Source of the DNA: an uncultured Roseibium sp.
Lineage (GTDB): Bacteria > Pseudomonadota > Alphaproteobacteria > Rhizobiales > Stappiaceae
Direction of reading: 5' to 3'
DNA: 64,000 nucleotides
Assembly (NCBI RefSeq): GCF_947494555.1
Contig: NZ_CANLVF010000001.1
Coordinates: forward strand, 1,550,001-1,614,000
Below the pieces are notes generated by a model that did no database searches, had not been told where the DNA came from, and was given only the letters and a program-made list of their open reading frames with translations. Shown piece after piece: positions 34,741 through 44,911 of the stretch (position 1 is the stretch's first letter; every line of letters begins with the position of its first letter). A program made the position numbers and the translations under genes.

Positions 34741-36711
34741 ATGATCCAACTGACTTTTCCCGACAATTCCGTGCGCGAATACGAGGCAGGCACCACCGGT
34801 CTTGCCGTTGCCGAAGGCATTTCGAAGTCGCTCGCCAAAAAGGCGGTCGCAATGACGCTCGACGGTGAACTGCGGGATCTTTCCGACGCCATTTCCACCA
34901 ACCATGCGATTGAGATCGTGACGCGTGACGATCCGCGGGCGCTTGAATTGATCCGCCACGACGCGGCTCACGTGATGGCCGAAGCCGTGCAGGAGCTTTG
35001 GCCCGGTACGCAGGTGACGATCGGCCCGGTTATCGAGAACGGATTTTACTACGATTTCAAGCGCGTACATCCGGACAGTGGTGCGGATTGGCCCTTTCAT
35101 CCCGACGACCTTCAGGTCATCGAGAAAAAGATGCGTGAGATCATCGCCCGTGGTGCTCAATTCACCAAGGAAATCTGGTCTCGAGACGAGGCCAAGACCT
35201 ACTTCGCGGCGAAAGGCGAGGACTACAAGGTCGAACTCGTCGACGCGATCCCGGAAGATCAGGAGCTCAGGATTTACAAGCAGGGCCAGTGGCTGGATCT
35301 GTGCCGCGGTCCTCACATGGTCTCCACGCGTCAGATTGGCGATGCCTTCAAGCTGATGAAAGTGGCGGGCGCTTATTGGCGCGGTGACGCCAACAACGAA
35401 ATGCTGAGCCGCATTTATGCGACCGCCTGGCACAATGAAAAGGAGCTCAAGGGCTACCTTCATATGCTGGAGGAAGCAGAAAAGCGCGATCACCGCAAAC
35501 TCGGACGCGAAATGGATCTTTTCCACTTTCAGGAAGAAGGTCCGGGCGTTGTGTTCTGGCATCCGAAGGGCTGGGACATGTTCCAGAACCTGATTGCCTA
35601 CAAGCGCCGTGTTCTGAAGGACGACTACAAGGAAGTGAATGCACCCCAGGTGCTGCATACGTCGCTCTGGGAGACCTCCGGTCACTGGACCTGGTACAAG
35701 GAAAACATGTTCTCCGTGCAATGTGCCGATCCGGAAGCGGAGGACGATCGCGTTTATGCCTTGAAGCCGATGAACTGTCCGGGTCACGTGCAGATCTTCA
35801 AGCATGGATTGAAAAGCTATCGCGACCTGCCGATGCGCCTTGCGGAATTCGGCGTCGTCCATCGCTACGAGCCCTCAGGTGCCTTGCACGGTCTGATGCG
35901 CGTTCGCGGCTTCACACAGGACGATGCGCACGTCTTCTGTACGGAAGAGCAGCTCGCCGAAGAGTGCCTGAAGATCAATGACCTTATTCTGTCGGTCTAT
36001 AAGGACTTCGGCTTTGACGAGGTGGTGGTAAAGCTTTCGACCAGGCCTGAAAAACGTGTCGGTACCGACGAGATGTGGGACCACGCGGAAGCGGTGATGG
36101 ATGACGTTCTGAAACAGATCGAAGCCCAGTCGGGAGGACGTGTCAAAACCGATATTCTGCCGGGTGAGGGGGCGTTCTACGGACCGAAATTCGAATACAC
36201 GCTTCGTGATGCCATCGGGCGGGAGTGGCAGTGCGGGACGACCCAGGTCGATTTCGCTCTTCCGGAACGCTTTGGCGCGTTCTACGTCGACAACAACGGC
36301 GAGAAGAAAACACCTGTCATGGTCCATCGGGCAATCTGTGGTTCCATGGAGCGGTTCCTCGGGATCCTGATCGAAAACTTTGCCGGTCATTTTCCCCTGT
36401 GGTTCGCACCGCTGCAGATCGTCGTTGCCACGATCACTTCCGAAGCTGACGGATATGGGCAGGAAGTGGCCGATCTTCTGAAAGCAAACGGTCTAAAAGT
36501 CGAGACGGATTTCCGCAACGAGAAGATCAACTACAAGGTCCGCGAGCACTCGCTCGCCAAGGTACCGGTCATCATTGTGTGCGGAATGCGCGAAGCGGAC
36601 GAAAGAACCGTCAATGTCCGCAGACTTGGTTCGAAAGACCAAAGATCGATGGGACTGGAAGAAGCGGTGTCGGCTTTTGTTAACGAGGCGACACCTCCGG
36701 ACTTGAAATAA
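34741..36711 (+). CDS. thrS: Threonine-tRNA ligase
   Basis: The 656-residue enzyme charges tRNA(Thr). It has the N-terminal TGS domain ([17 protein letters not shown]), an editing domain ([20 protein letters not shown], HxxxH), the class II catalytic core ([42 protein letters not shown]) and the anticodon-binding domain at the C-terminus. A strong aggag site fixes the ATG at 34741. Length is usual for the family. Confidence 0.97.
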   Translation: MIQLTFPDNSVREYEAGTTGLAVAEGISKSLAKKAVAMTLDGELRDLSDAISTNHAIEIVTRDDPRALELIRHDAAHVMAEAVQELWPGTQVTIGPVIENGFYYDFKRVHPDSGADWPFHPDDLQVIEKKMREIIARGAQFTKEIWSRDEAKTYFAAKGEDYKVELVDAIPEDQELRIYKQGQWLDLCRGPHMVSTRQIGDAFKLMKVAGAYWRGDANNEMLSRIYATAWHNEKELKGYLHMLEEAEKRDHRKLGREMDLFHFQEEGPGVVFWHPKGWDMFQNLIAYKRRVLKDDYKEVNAPQVLHTSLWETSGHWTWYKENMFSVQCADPEAEDDRVYALKPMNCPGHVQIFKHGLKSYRDLPMRLAEFGVVHRYEPSGALHGLMRVRGFTQDDAHVFCTEEQLAEECLKINDLILSVYKDFGFDEVVVKLSTRPEKRVGTDEMWDHAEAVMDDVLKQIEAQSGGRVKTDILPGEGAFYGPKFEYTLRDAIGREWQCGTTQVDFALPERFGAFYVDNNGEKKTPVMVHRAICGSMERFLGILIENFAGHFPLWFAPLQIVVATITSEADGYGQEVADLLKANGLKVETDFRNEKINYKVREHSLAKVPVIIVCGMREADERTVNVRRLGSKDQRSMGLEEAVSAFVNEATPPDLK

Positions 36712-36749
36712 TTGTGAGCGACCCGAAATACGGGGAAATGTTACATCTT

Positions 36750-36779
36750 GCACATTGCCCTTCCGTTAGGGCAATGTGC
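36750..36779. terminator. Hairpin downstream of thrS
   Basis: gcacattgccc (36750-36760) pairs perfectly with gggcaatgtgc (36769-36779), 8-nt loop. There is no T run after it, so intrinsic termination is uncertain; it may stabilise the 3' end. Confidence 0.5.
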
Positions 36780-36847
36780 TGTCAAATTGGTGATACATAG
36801 CGTCTGGTATTGGGCTCCATAGTTACCAGAGCGACCCTAACCTGAAG

Positions 36848-37708
36848 ATGATGGCTGCCGTGGATTACACAGAATTCAGCTATGCCAACCCGGAACATCC
36901 ACCGCTGAAAAGGTGGACGATAAGGACCATTGAGGGTCTTTCAGGGCGCCGGAAGCTCATCGACGTTTACGAAGTGTGGAAACACACCATGGTCGACACT
37001 TCAGATAATATCTGGAGCGACCTTCTGGGTCTGATCAATCTGAACGTTTCCGTAGAGGACGGGGAGTGGCCCCCGAAGGATTTGCCGGAAGGTCCGCTGG
37101 TTCTGATAGCAAATCATCCCTATGGCATTGGTGATGGGCTTGCGATCCTTTCGCTCGCAGAACAACTGAACCGCCCCTTCAAGATCCTCATCAACAATGA
37201 ACTCTTGAAAGTTCCCGAAGTTCGCCCGTTTTCCCTGCCGGTCGATTTTGAGGAGACCAAAGAGGCACTCAAGACCAACATGCAGACCCGGAAAGAGGCC
37301 CTGCGCCTTTTGCAGGAAGGTACGACAATAATCGTCTTTCCGGGTGGCGGTGTCGCGACAGCTGCAAAACCTTTCGGGCGCGCCGAAGAGCTTCCTTGGA
37401 AAACCTTCACGGCAAAGATGATCAGATCATCCAAGGCGACGGTTCTGCCGCTTTACTTCGACGGCCAGAATTCCTGGCTTTTCCATCTCGTCAGCAAATA
37501 TTCCCTGACCTTGCGTCTGGCTCTGCTCGTCCGGGAGTTCCGGCGGATTGTCGGATCAGTGATGACGGCGCGCGCCGGGCGTCCAATTCCGTTCGACACC
37601 TTGAGTGGCTTCAAGGATCAAAAGGAAGTCATGGATTTCCTGCAGACAAAGGTTTTGGAAATGGCACCCGCGGAGCCCGCCAAACGTCTGCTAGGCCGAC
37701 GCGGCTGA
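36848..37708 (+). CDS. Lysophospholipid acyltransferase family protein
   Basis: This 286-residue protein belongs to the PlsC-like acyltransferases. The acceptor motif is NHPYGIGDG, with His90 and Asp96. The His-to-Asp spacing is one residue longer than the classic HX4D, as in the hemolysin/OlsA-like NHPxGxxDG subgroup. FPGGGVAT follows (164-171). It may make phosphatidic acid or ornithine-lipid-type acyl products. It ends before a convergent gene and terminator. Confidence 0.85.
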   Translation: MMAAVDYTEFSYANPEHPPLKRWTIRTIEGLSGRRKLIDVYEVWKHTMVDTSDNIWSDLLGLINLNVSVEDGEWPPKDLPEGPLVLIANHPYGIGDGLAILSLAEQLNRPFKILINNELLKVPEVRPFSLPVDFEETKEALKTNMQTRKEALRLLQEGTTIIVFPGGGVATAAKPFGRAEELPWKTFTAKMIRSSKATVLPLYFDGQNSWLFHLVSKYSLTLRLALLVREFRRIVGSVMTARAGRPIPFDTLSGFKDQKEVMDFLQTKVLEMAPAEPAKRLLGRRG

Positions 37709-37730
37709 CGACTACTCGATTTTTTGAGAC

Positions 37731-37763
37731 GATAGAAAAACCGCTTCCGGCGTGAGGCGGTTT
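37731..37763 (-). terminator. Terminator for the convergent minus-strand gene
   Basis: aaaccgc (37738-37744) pairs with gcggttt (37757-37763). On the minus strand it is followed by a T run (ggttttt), which suits termination of the gene at 37763. Confidence 0.65.
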
Positions 37764-38863
37764 CAGTTGGCGCTCGAGGTGCCCTGTGTTGCAAGTTCAC
37801 TTATCGACGTAACGACCTCCACCTCTCGATCCTGTCCCGGCGCGACTTCGAAGGTGTGCAGATAAGTCCGGCCGTTGTTTCTGGCGAGGGCTTCGTATTC
37901 GCCTTCCGCCAGGACAAAATCGGGAAACGCGCCCGTTGCTTCCACAACGACGTGTCCACCGGCGCTCAAAACGGACCACGTGGTGTTGGCGATTGCTTCG
38001 CCACCACGCTCGTTGACGAGCTTCAAGGTTATGTCTGCGGCTTTGTGAAGAATAGTTGCTTCGGTCAGTTTGCCCGGCAGAACCTGGATATCTGCCCGGA
38101 TCACGGCGTTGACGTTACCGTAGCGACTGACGACGTGGTAAGTGTCAGCGCCGAGACGAATGATCGAACCCGGTTTGATGTTCTCAACGACCTTGTAGCG
38201 TTCGCCGCGCTCGTCGAACGACATGCCATAGACGTCGAACGTCACTTGCTCCTGATCTATGGTTTCGCCGTCCTTCATTGCCGCACCGAACTTAATACCG
38301 CCGGCATTCAGCGTGAGCATTTTCGACTGAACTTCCTTGCCGAGTACGACGCGGTTGGTCGATTGAGCATATCCAAACGCCGTGTGCACTAGATAAGAGC
38401 CTGGGTCGAGCCGGAATTCGGCGTCACCTCCCATCGAAGTCGCAACCAGTTCCAACCGGCCGTTCGCATTTGTCGTGTCGGAATAGATGCGCCAGACCAG
38501 TCCGTCATCCAACGGCTGACTGTCCTGTGTCAGCTTGGCCATCAGATAGAGGGCGCCCTGGTCCAATCCTTCGCCACCGGGTGCGGCAAGAGAGCGTAAT
38601 GTTGGAGCGTATGATGTCTCGACGTCCGAGAACAGCGGTTCGGGCTCTCTGTCGAGCAGATTGATGATCTGGTCTTCACGCGGAACAGACGGCGCGTTGG
38701 GATCCGGCTTGGCGGCTGGAGGCATGGGCGCTTCCACAGTCTGTGCCACCGATGCAACGCCCTGGAACATGATTACCGGAACAGCTATCAAAAAAGCACG
38801 CAACATATTGGTCACGCAACGCTCAACCGTCGTGCTCTTAAAGACAGATCCTGCTTCCAACAT
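37763..38863 (-). CDS. Exported protein of unknown function
   Basis: The 366-residue protein has a signal peptide whose hydrophobic core is FLIAVPVIMFQGVASVAQ; the start may be ATG 38863 (used here) or ATG 38806, which gives a shorter n-region. The mature part begins Pro-rich (EAPMPPAAKPDPNAPSVP) and then shows repeated strand-turn patterns suggestive of beta-sandwich or Ig-like domains. Several segments (DAEFRLDPGSYLVHTAFGYA, FPDFVLAEGEYEALARNN) look like carboxypeptidase-regulatory-like repeats. No family is recognised with certainty. Confidence 0.75.
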   Translation of the reverse strand: MLEAGSVFKSTTVERCVTNMLRAFLIAVPVIMFQGVASVAQTVEAPMPPAAKPDPNAPSVPREDQIINLLDREPEPLFSDVETSYAPTLRSLAAPGGEGLDQGALYLMAKLTQDSQPLDDGLVWRIYSDTTNANGRLELVATSMGGDAEFRLDPGSYLVHTAFGYAQSTNRVVLGKEVQSKMLTLNAGGIKFGAAMKDGETIDQEQVTFDVYGMSFDERGERYKVVENIKPGSIIRLGADTYHVVSRYGNVNAVIRADIQVLPGKLTEATILHKAADITLKLVNERGGEAIANTTWSVLSAGGHVVVEATGAFPDFVLAEGEYEALARNNGRTYLHTFEVAPGQDREVEVVTSISELATQGTSSAN

Positions 38864-39180
38864 GCCCACTTCGTTATCTTTTTCGACCGACCACAGTTAC
38901 GGCCATCCGTCGTTTATACCAATTCAGGTTGGCGCGGTACACCGGTTTAAATTCAATCGTGCGCCAGCACAATGAAACAGGTCAATGCACACCACGCACC
39001 TGCACAAATACTGGATACTGCGCCAACGATCCGCGTTTGCCCCTGAATGACAGATCTGAGCGCAGCAGCTAATGGGCCTGAAAATCAGGCAAATTCAAGA
39101 CCTGGATTCGAAAGTTGACAATTTCAGTCAATGAATTAGGTGGATTGTCACAATCGCAACTGTTCAATGAGTGTTGTCAC
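38864..39180. other. 317-bp spacer between divergent genes
   Basis: No gene is supported. A ttgaca hexamer at 39115-39120 may belong to a promoter for the nitroreductase gene; no matching -10 element is clear. Confidence 0.4.
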
Positions 39181-39777
39181 ATGCCTTCCTCCAACGCCGG
39201 CTCACCCGCGGTCCTGGACTTCCTTCGAAAACGGCGGTCGCATCCCTCGGTGACGATGACGGAGCCCGGGCCAAGTGAAGAACAGTTGCGCGACTTCCTG
39301 ACGATCGCTGCCCGTGTTCCCGACCACGGCAAACTGGCGCCCTGGCGTTTCATCGTCTTCAGGCGTGAACATGGCGAGGCAATCGGCAGAAAGCTTGCTG
39401 AGATCTGCGAGCGGAAAAACGGCCCCCTGGACGAGGACCAACGCCAAAAGGAATTGACCCGTTTTCTGCGTGCACCGCTTGTTGTTGGCGTTGTGAGTAC
39501 CGCGAGCGAGCATCCGAAAATTCCGGTTTGGGAACAGCAGCTTTCCGCGGGCGCAGTTTGCATGAACCTTGTCAGCGCTGCTGCCGCAGGTGGTTTTGTG
39601 TCTCAGTGGCTTACTGAATGGTACAGCTTTGACAAGGAGGCGGCGTCATGGCTTGGTGCTGCCGAAACCGAACAGTTTGCCGGGTTCATTCAAATCGGTA
39701 CGCCCACGCAGACACCCGTTGAAAGACCGCGTCCCGAACTTTCCACTCTGGTACGTGAATGGAGCAATACCCTTTGA
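39181..39777 (+). CDS. Nitroreductase family protein
   Basis: The 198-residue FMN-dependent oxidoreductase shows the N-terminal RRSHPS (FMN phosphate-binding), the segment IAARVPDHGKLAPWRFIVF typical of the YdjA-type subgroup and C-terminal GFIQIGTPT. It is likely a homodimer using NAD(P)H. ATG 39181 is chosen over TTG 39115, which would add residues without family resemblance. The flavin reductase gene follows with a 2-bp gap. Confidence 0.88.
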   Translation: MPSSNAGSPAVLDFLRKRRSHPSVTMTEPGPSEEQLRDFLTIAARVPDHGKLAPWRFIVFRREHGEAIGRKLAEICERKNGPLDEDQRQKELTRFLRAPLVVGVVSTASEHPKIPVWEQQLSAGAVCMNLVSAAAAGGFVSQWLTEWYSFDKEAASWLGAAETEQFAGFIQIGTPTQTPVERPRPELSTLVREWSNTL

Positions 39778-39779
39778 AG

Positions 39780-40382
39780 ATGTTTTACGATACTGAGCTT
39801 AACGATCATGGTCTGCCGCACAATCCTTTCAAGGCCATCGTATCCCCGCGTCCAATAGGTTGGATCTCCACGCTCGATGGCAACGGTCGCGCCAACCTTG
39901 CGCCATACAGTTTTTTCAATGCAGTGGGTGATCGCCCGCCGATCGTGATGTTTTCGTCATCGGGTTACAAGGACAGCGCCGCGAATGTCGCAGAAACGGG
40001 AGAGTTCGTCTGCAACATGGCGAGTTGGGATCTGAAGGACGAAATGAATATCTCATCAGCTGCTGTCGGCAGCGAAACGTGCGAATTCGAACTGTCCGGA
40101 CTAGAGATGGCGTCTTCGCGCTTGGTGAAAGCGCCCAGGGTCGCCAGAGCAGTGACGGCACTTGAGTGCAAGCATCTTAAGACGTTGCGGTTGGAAGATC
40201 TCAGCGGCGCCGAAACGGATAACTGGATCGTATTCGGTCAAGTTGTCGGCATCCATATAGATGACAGCATCATCGTTGACGGCAAAGTGGACGTGACCCG
40301 TTTCAAACCGCTCTCGCGGCTTGGTTACATGGAATATGCGGCAATCACGGAAGTCTTCGATATGGCTCGGCCGAAGGTCTGA
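39780..40382 (+). CDS. Flavin reductase-like (split-barrel) protein
   Basis: This 200-residue FMN-binding split-barrel protein begins MFYDTELNDHGLPHNPFKAI. It continues with VSPRPIGWISTLDGNGRANL and APYSFFNAVGDRPPIVMFSS, typical of the DIM6/NTAB group. The family reduces flavin or binds FMN in diverse oxidoreductases. The ATG at 39780 lies 2 bp after the nitroreductase stop; an ATG at 39759 overlaps it and is less like homologues. The two genes may act together. Confidence 0.9.
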   Translation: MFYDTELNDHGLPHNPFKAIVSPRPIGWISTLDGNGRANLAPYSFFNAVGDRPPIVMFSSSGYKDSAANVAETGEFVCNMASWDLKDEMNISSAAVGSETCEFELSGLEMASSRLVKAPRVARAVTALECKHLKTLRLEDLSGAETDNWIVFGQVVGIHIDDSIIVDGKVDVTRFKPLSRLGYMEYAAITEVFDMARPKV

Positions 40383-40683
40383 TCTTTCTTAACACGTCAA
40401 TCGTTGCGAAAAACATGTACCAGGGACATGCGACTCGGAAGTCCGACCGATTCCGGTCAAAAAGGTGCGATCAACGATTTGCTCTTTTCCCAAGAAAAAG
40501 AGCTATTTCCGGTCGATTTCCACTTTTCCTGCATTCAACATGGTGAGATGTGCCTAAGGCTGAAAGAAAACGCAGAGACAATTGCTTGGATATCAACTGC
40601 GTTATGCCTCGTTAAGGATTTGTTAACCATTCAGGCGCGAAAGTTAACGAAGTAATAATCAGTTCCGTCGAGGAGACAGGGTC
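40383..40683. other. 301-bp spacer containing a CtrA-type promoter region
   Basis: An 83-codon plus-strand frame (40404-40655) has no ribosome binding site and spans the CtrA box, so I do not treat it as a gene. The right half is the probable promoter of the lytic transglycosylase gene. Confidence 0.45.
40612..40630. promoter_or_regulatory. CtrA-type box (TTAA-N7-TTAACCAT)
   Basis: TTAA (40612-40615), 7 nt, then TTAACCAT (40623-40630): the full CtrA consensus including the extended right half. A third gttaac occurs at 40643-40648. It lies 54-72 bp before the lytic transglycosylase start. Confidence 0.65.
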
Positions 40684-41985
40684 ATGCATGTCGCTGACAC
40701 ACCCTCGGTCGCGTCTCGGATCGAGCTTGCGTTTCAGTCTGCGAGTAGCTCAACGGGTACGTCTTTCGACTACCTTGTGAAAACGGCTGCGCGCGAATCC
40801 TCATTCAATCCATCGGCGAAGGCCAAGACTTCCAGTGCAACGGGTTTGTTCCAGTTCATTGAGTCGACGTGGCTTGAGACGATGAAAGAGGCCGGCCCCA
40901 AGCATGGTCTGGAGAAGTTTTCCGATCAGATCGAACGATCGAAAAGCGGAAAATTCTATGTAAAGGACGCTGAAGTGCGGCAGGAGATTCTCGATCTCAG
41001 AAAAGATCCGGAAATCTCTTCAATGATGGCCGGTGCACTCACGCAGAAGAATTCCACCTACCTTGAGCGAAAGATCGGGCGTACGCCGACCGACGGCGAA
41101 CTTTACATGGCGCATTTTCTCGGTGCACACGGCGCGAGCAGGCTGATTGATGCCACAAATGCCAATCCCGAGATGCGCGCCGACAAAATGTTCTCGTCGC
41201 AGGCGCGCGCCAACAAACCGATCTTCTTCCACAGCAACGGCAAGGCCCGTTCGATGCAGGAGGTTTACGAAGTTATCGTGTCCAAGCACGACGCGGTGAC
41301 GATGATTGCCGAGGCGAACACCAAAACCAATCTGAGAGCGCCAGGCGTGTTGACGAGCGTTGCGGCGTTGCCTGCGTCGAAACCGGTAAGTGGGGCACCG
41401 GCCCCAGGCCAGGAACAGTTCGACCCGCTTTCACTTGAAAAAGCAACGGCGTTCGCGATGCGTTCCAAGCCGCTGTCTCCGGCACAGCAGGCTGCCGTGG
41501 CCGCAGAACTGCCTACTTCAAATACGCTTGCCTTTGCGCAAACGTCGGTTCCGCTCCATCAAAGGGAAAACGCAACATCGGCCGAAGCCGGTTCGTCTCA
41601 GGAAACTGGAGCTGAGCGGGCGGTTGCCACGGCCGCAAGGCCAGCTGCACCTCAGGATCCAAAGGAAGCCGCGATCAATGGATCATCGGAGAGCATCGCA
41701 ACCAGCCGGGTTGTTTCCGCCTTCGCGGCTACAGAAACCTCAAGCCCTTTTGAGGCATTGTTCCGAAATGACGAGGAATCCTCTGAAGCGGGTGTGAACC
41801 CGAGATTCGCAGCAGCTTTTGCTGCCGTGGAAGAAGCTGCGATGTTCAGCGCTTTGACGGGGGCGTCGAATCAAGTCGCCGCGCAGGAACTTGCACTGGC
41901 GGATCAGGGCGGTCCGCTCGATTTGACACGATTCTTGAGATTGAAAGCAGAAGAGGAGCAAAAGGACCTGCTGCCACCTGCCTGA
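40684..41985 (+). CDS. Lytic transglycosylase domain protein
   Basis: The 433-residue protein has an SLT-like domain at the N-terminus: AARESSFNPSAKAKTSSATG (catalytic Glu in ARESSF), LFQFIESTW and a later YMAHFLGAHGASRL. The rest is Ala/Ser/Pro-rich and probably disordered. No clear signal peptide is seen, so export may use another route, for example the flagellar apparatus. The CtrA-type box upstream fits cell-cycle or flagellar control. DUF2336 follows at 42088. Confidence 0.87.
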   Translation: MHVADTPSVASRIELAFQSASSSTGTSFDYLVKTAARESSFNPSAKAKTSSATGLFQFIESTWLETMKEAGPKHGLEKFSDQIERSKSGKFYVKDAEVRQEILDLRKDPEISSMMAGALTQKNSTYLERKIGRTPTDGELYMAHFLGAHGASRLIDATNANPEMRADKMFSSQARANKPIFFHSNGKARSMQEVYEVIVSKHDAVTMIAEANTKTNLRAPGVLTSVAALPASKPVSGAPAPGQEQFDPLSLEKATAFAMRSKPLSPAQQAAVAAELPTSNTLAFAQTSVPLHQRENATSAEAGSSQETGAERAVATAARPAAPQDPKEAAINGSSESIATSRVVSAFAATETSSPFEALFRNDEESSEAGVNPRFAAAFAAVEEAAMFSALTGASNQVAAQELALADQGGPLDLTRFLRLKAEEEQKDLLPPA

Positions 41986-42087
41986 CGAAGTTTCGGCTCG
42001 CAGATATTGGCAAAATTATGGTGAACCGATCGTTAACGTCTTTAGTGCCAGAATACCGACTGACTCGCACAAAGACTGATTGCCGCC

Positions 42088-43242
42088 ATGACCGCACAAA
42101 ACCTTTTGCAATTGAATGAAGATGAAAATCTCGACAACGACATTGTTGCTGCAAGCGAATTTGCACAACGATATTTGGCTGCCGAGCAAGGCAGCCAGGA
42201 GCAGGCAAGCATGGCTGCCGCGCTGACCGTGCTCCTCGATGACCCGAGCAGGGGTATTCGAAAGGCAATCGCCAGTGTTTTGGCATCAAGTACCTATGCC
42301 CCCGCTCATGTGGTGCGATGCCTTGCAGGCGACGTCGATGAGGTTGCCGTTCCCATTCTGAAATCCTCCCCGATTCTTTCGAATGCGGAGCTGGTCGATC
42401 TGCTCGCCGAAGGCAGCGATGCTGTCCAGTGCGCAATCGCCGAGAGAGAAGGGCTGCCTGCGGCGATTAGTGCTGCTGTCTGCGAAGTTGGAAGTGAGAG
42501 GGCCTGCCAGGCGCTCTTGAGCAACTCGAGCGCTCAGGTGCTGCAATCCTCAATGCTACGGCTTGCTCAGAGGTTTGAAGATCGCCCGGACATCTGCGAT
42601 CAACTCCTGAAAACTGCAGACCTTCCGCTGGCAAACCGCTATGAGTTACTCATGCGCCTTGCCGAAAGCCTCGACGACCATCCGATCGTTCTGGAGCGTG
42701 TTCCTGAAAACCAGAGGCATACATTCCTCAGCGATGCGGAAGACAAGGTTGTTCTGAGACTGGCGCTCGAGGCGACGGAAGAGGAGCTTCCGGATTTTGT
42801 CGAACACTTGCGGCTTCGCGGAAAGCTCAATACGCGTCTGCTTCTGCGCTCTGTTTGCTGCGGGCGCTTGCGTTTCTTTGCGGCGGCCCTTGCCAATCTC
42901 GGACAAGTGCCGCTTCCAAGACTTGCCAGGCTGCTTGTGACTGTCCGGCGTTCTGCGCTTCAGGCTGTCCTCAGAAAAGCCGGACTGCCGCTTCGCGCGC
43001 ATCAGGCTTTTCTTCTGGCGATAGACATTGCACGCCAGGCGGATGCGGACTTCACCTATGACCTTGCTCTTGACGAAGCGCGGATGCTGACAGAGACGCT
43101 GCTTGAGGAAATGCAGGACGGGGCCCTCGGTGCCGACGAAGATGTTGCCGCTTTCCTTCGCCGGTTTGCGATTGAAGTTGCGCGGCTTGAGGCGAGGCTG
43201 CTTGTCAAGAACGGCTCGCTTCAGATAACGGCAGCCGCCTGA
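42088..43242 (+). CDS. DUF2336 domain protein
   Basis: The 384-residue cytoplasmic protein consists of HEAT-like helical repeats of the alphaproteobacterial DUF2336 family. It begins with LLQLNEDENLDNDIVAASEF and continues with repeats such as LTVLLDDPSRGIRKAIASVL and ILSNAELVDLLAEGSDAVQC. Function is unknown; links to cell-cycle or flagellar regulation have been suggested for relatives. A TTAAC half-site lies about 50 bp upstream. Confidence 0.85.
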   Translation: MTAQNLLQLNEDENLDNDIVAASEFAQRYLAAEQGSQEQASMAAALTVLLDDPSRGIRKAIASVLASSTYAPAHVVRCLAGDVDEVAVPILKSSPILSNAELVDLLAEGSDAVQCAIAEREGLPAAISAAVCEVGSERACQALLSNSSAQVLQSSMLRLAQRFEDRPDICDQLLKTADLPLANRYELLMRLAESLDDHPIVLERVPENQRHTFLSDAEDKVVLRLALEATEEELPDFVEHLRLRGKLNTRLLLRSVCCGRLRFFAAALANLGQVPLPRLARLLVTVRRSALQAVLRKAGLPLRAHQAFLLAIDIARQADADFTYDLALDEARMLTETLLEEMQDGALGADEDVAAFLRRFAIEVARLEARLLVKNGSLQITAAA

Positions 43243-43380
43243 TTTGTCTCTGTGTTAAGCTCGCACCAGCACAGTCTCTGCAATCAAATCTTCAAAACCG
43301 GTCTGCAAACGTGGATATGCGGCTTGCCGGGTTATTCGGCCGGTGATTAGGTGTCGTCCTGTTTTCTACAAGGTGGCACC

Positions 43381-44274
43381 ATGCTCTCTTCGGCGGCTAG
43401 CGTGCGCTCACAAGCAACGGTCGGCATCCTGCTCATGTGCGTTGGGATCGCCAGCCTCAGCATAAGTGACGCAATCGCAAAAGCACTAACGGCTGGCTAT
43501 CCGGTCATTCAGATCCTTTTCATTCGCAACCTCATTGCACTCCCGTTCGCGGTGTTAATTGCGTTGAAAATGGGTGGGGTAGGTGCGTTGCGTTCCTACA
43601 GACCGACCGCCCATCTGCTGCGCGGCATTCTGTGGCTGCTTGCAGCCATGATATTTTTCACCAGTCTGAAGCACCTGGATATCGCGGAGGCAACGGCACT
43701 TGTTTTTGTAGCGCCTGTTTTCATCACCGCGATCTCCGCGCTCTTTCTGAAAGAAATTGTCGGTTGGCGGCGCTGGCTTGCGGTTTTGGCAGGTTTTGTG
43801 GGTGTTCTGATCGTCGTAAGGCCTGGTGCCGGGACATTCCAGTCAGCCTCGGTTCTTCCCGTAATCACCGCAGTTTTTTACGCGGTTCTGATGATCAGCG
43901 CCCGCTGGGTGGACCCTCGTGAAAGTGTCTGGACGCTTATGCTTTACCTTGTCGGAGCCGGTGCTCTGCTCAGCGCAATCTTTACGCCGTTTGTGTGGGT
44001 TGGCATCCAGGCAGCGGATATCTGGATGTTTTTGGGCATTGCGATATTCGGCACGGCCGGAATCACTCTGATCACGCAGGCCTTCCGGTTTGCGCCGGCT
44101 GCAACCGTTGCGCCGTTTGAATATAGCGCGCTTATCTGGGCAACGTTTCTTGGGTGGTTTTTCTGGAATGAAATACCGGACATGCTGACGTATGTCGGTG
44201 CAGGTGTAATCATCCTGAGCGGGTGTTACATTGTGATCGGCGAACAGCAGATCAGCACCAAAAAGACGGACTGA
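43381..44274 (+). CDS. EamA/DMT-family transporter
   Basis: This 297-residue protein has ten predicted membrane helices in two EamA repeats; characteristic segments are IASLSISDAIAKALTAGYPV, LFIRNLIALPFAVLIAL and RPTAHLLRGILWLLAAM. It probably exports a small metabolite. ATG 43381 is supported by aaggtgg. It is convergent with, and only 2 bp from, the Hpt gene. Confidence 0.9.
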   Translation: MLSSAASVRSQATVGILLMCVGIASLSISDAIAKALTAGYPVIQILFIRNLIALPFAVLIALKMGGVGALRSYRPTAHLLRGILWLLAAMIFFTSLKHLDIAEATALVFVAPVFITAISALFLKEIVGWRRWLAVLAGFVGVLIVVRPGAGTFQSASVLPVITAVFYAVLMISARWVDPRESVWTLMLYLVGAGALLSAIFTPFVWVGIQAADIWMFLGIAIFGTAGITLITQAFRFAPAATVAPFEYSALIWATFLGWFFWNEIPDMLTYVGAGVIILSGCYIVIGEQQISTKKTD

Positions 44275-44276
44275 CC

Positions 44277-44807
44277 CTATACAGCGTCGGCTTCGTCCTT
44301 CTTGGGAAACTGCTTCAGAAAGTCATCGGTCACGATTGTAAGTGTCTCCAGCAGCTTGACACCCATACTGTTTCCGTCGTCCTTGGCGCCTTCCATGACC
44401 ATTGCGCGGATGGCCGCGACATAGCGTTCGGCCAACTCGGCCGGAAGCTTTTCCACCGAGGGAACGGTTTCAATCAGATGGCAGAAGCTTGCGGCAACCT
44501 GTCCCACCAGCGGGAAACCAAGCGTAAGCGCCTGGCCCTTGATGTTATGTGCTGCCTGAAAGAGGGGCGCGACAGTCTCGTCCGACATTCCGTCAGACTG
44601 AACGCCTTCCCACGCCTGCATCAGAGACGCCGTCTCGTTGACCATCCAGCTTCCGAAATGGGTTGAAAGCCGGGCGATCGCAGCCTCTGCGGCCTTGACC
44701 GGATCGAATTTCTTGGCTTCCCGCGGCGTTAACTCGCGCACCTTGCTGCGCAAATTGTCCGGTGGCGTCAAGATCTCGTAGTCCTGGTCCAGTGCGGTAT
44801 CGGCCAT
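44277..44807 (-). CDS. Hpt domain phosphotransfer protein
   Basis: The 176-residue protein has a C-terminal histidine phosphotransfer domain with AAHNIKGQALTLGF (His87 as phosphoacceptor). The N-terminal 45 residues are extended. It would shuttle phosphate between hybrid histidine kinases and response regulators; the partners are not in the window. TTG 44825 is an alternative start with an upstream aaagg. Confidence 0.82.
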   Translation of the reverse strand: MADTALDQDYEILTPPDNLRSKVRELTPREAKKFDPVKAAEAAIARLSTHFGSWMVNETASLMQAWEGVQSDGMSDETVAPLFQAAHNIKGQALTLGFPLVGQVAASFCHLIETVPSVEKLPAELAERYVAAIRAMVMEGAKDDGNSMGVKLLETLTIVTDDFLKQFPKKDEADAV

Positions 44808-44911
44808 GGCTGAATAATTCTCCAAAAGCGCCTTTGTGCGGCGTTCCGGGCCTATTATCCGAGCACAGGCTTAACAGGGTGTTGCCAGTGCAGTGTTTCA
44901 AGAATTTATCA

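Noticed and set aside
40404..40655. 83-codon plus-strand frame before the lytic transglycosylase
   Set aside because: It covers the CtrA-type box, has no ribosome binding site and resembles no family.
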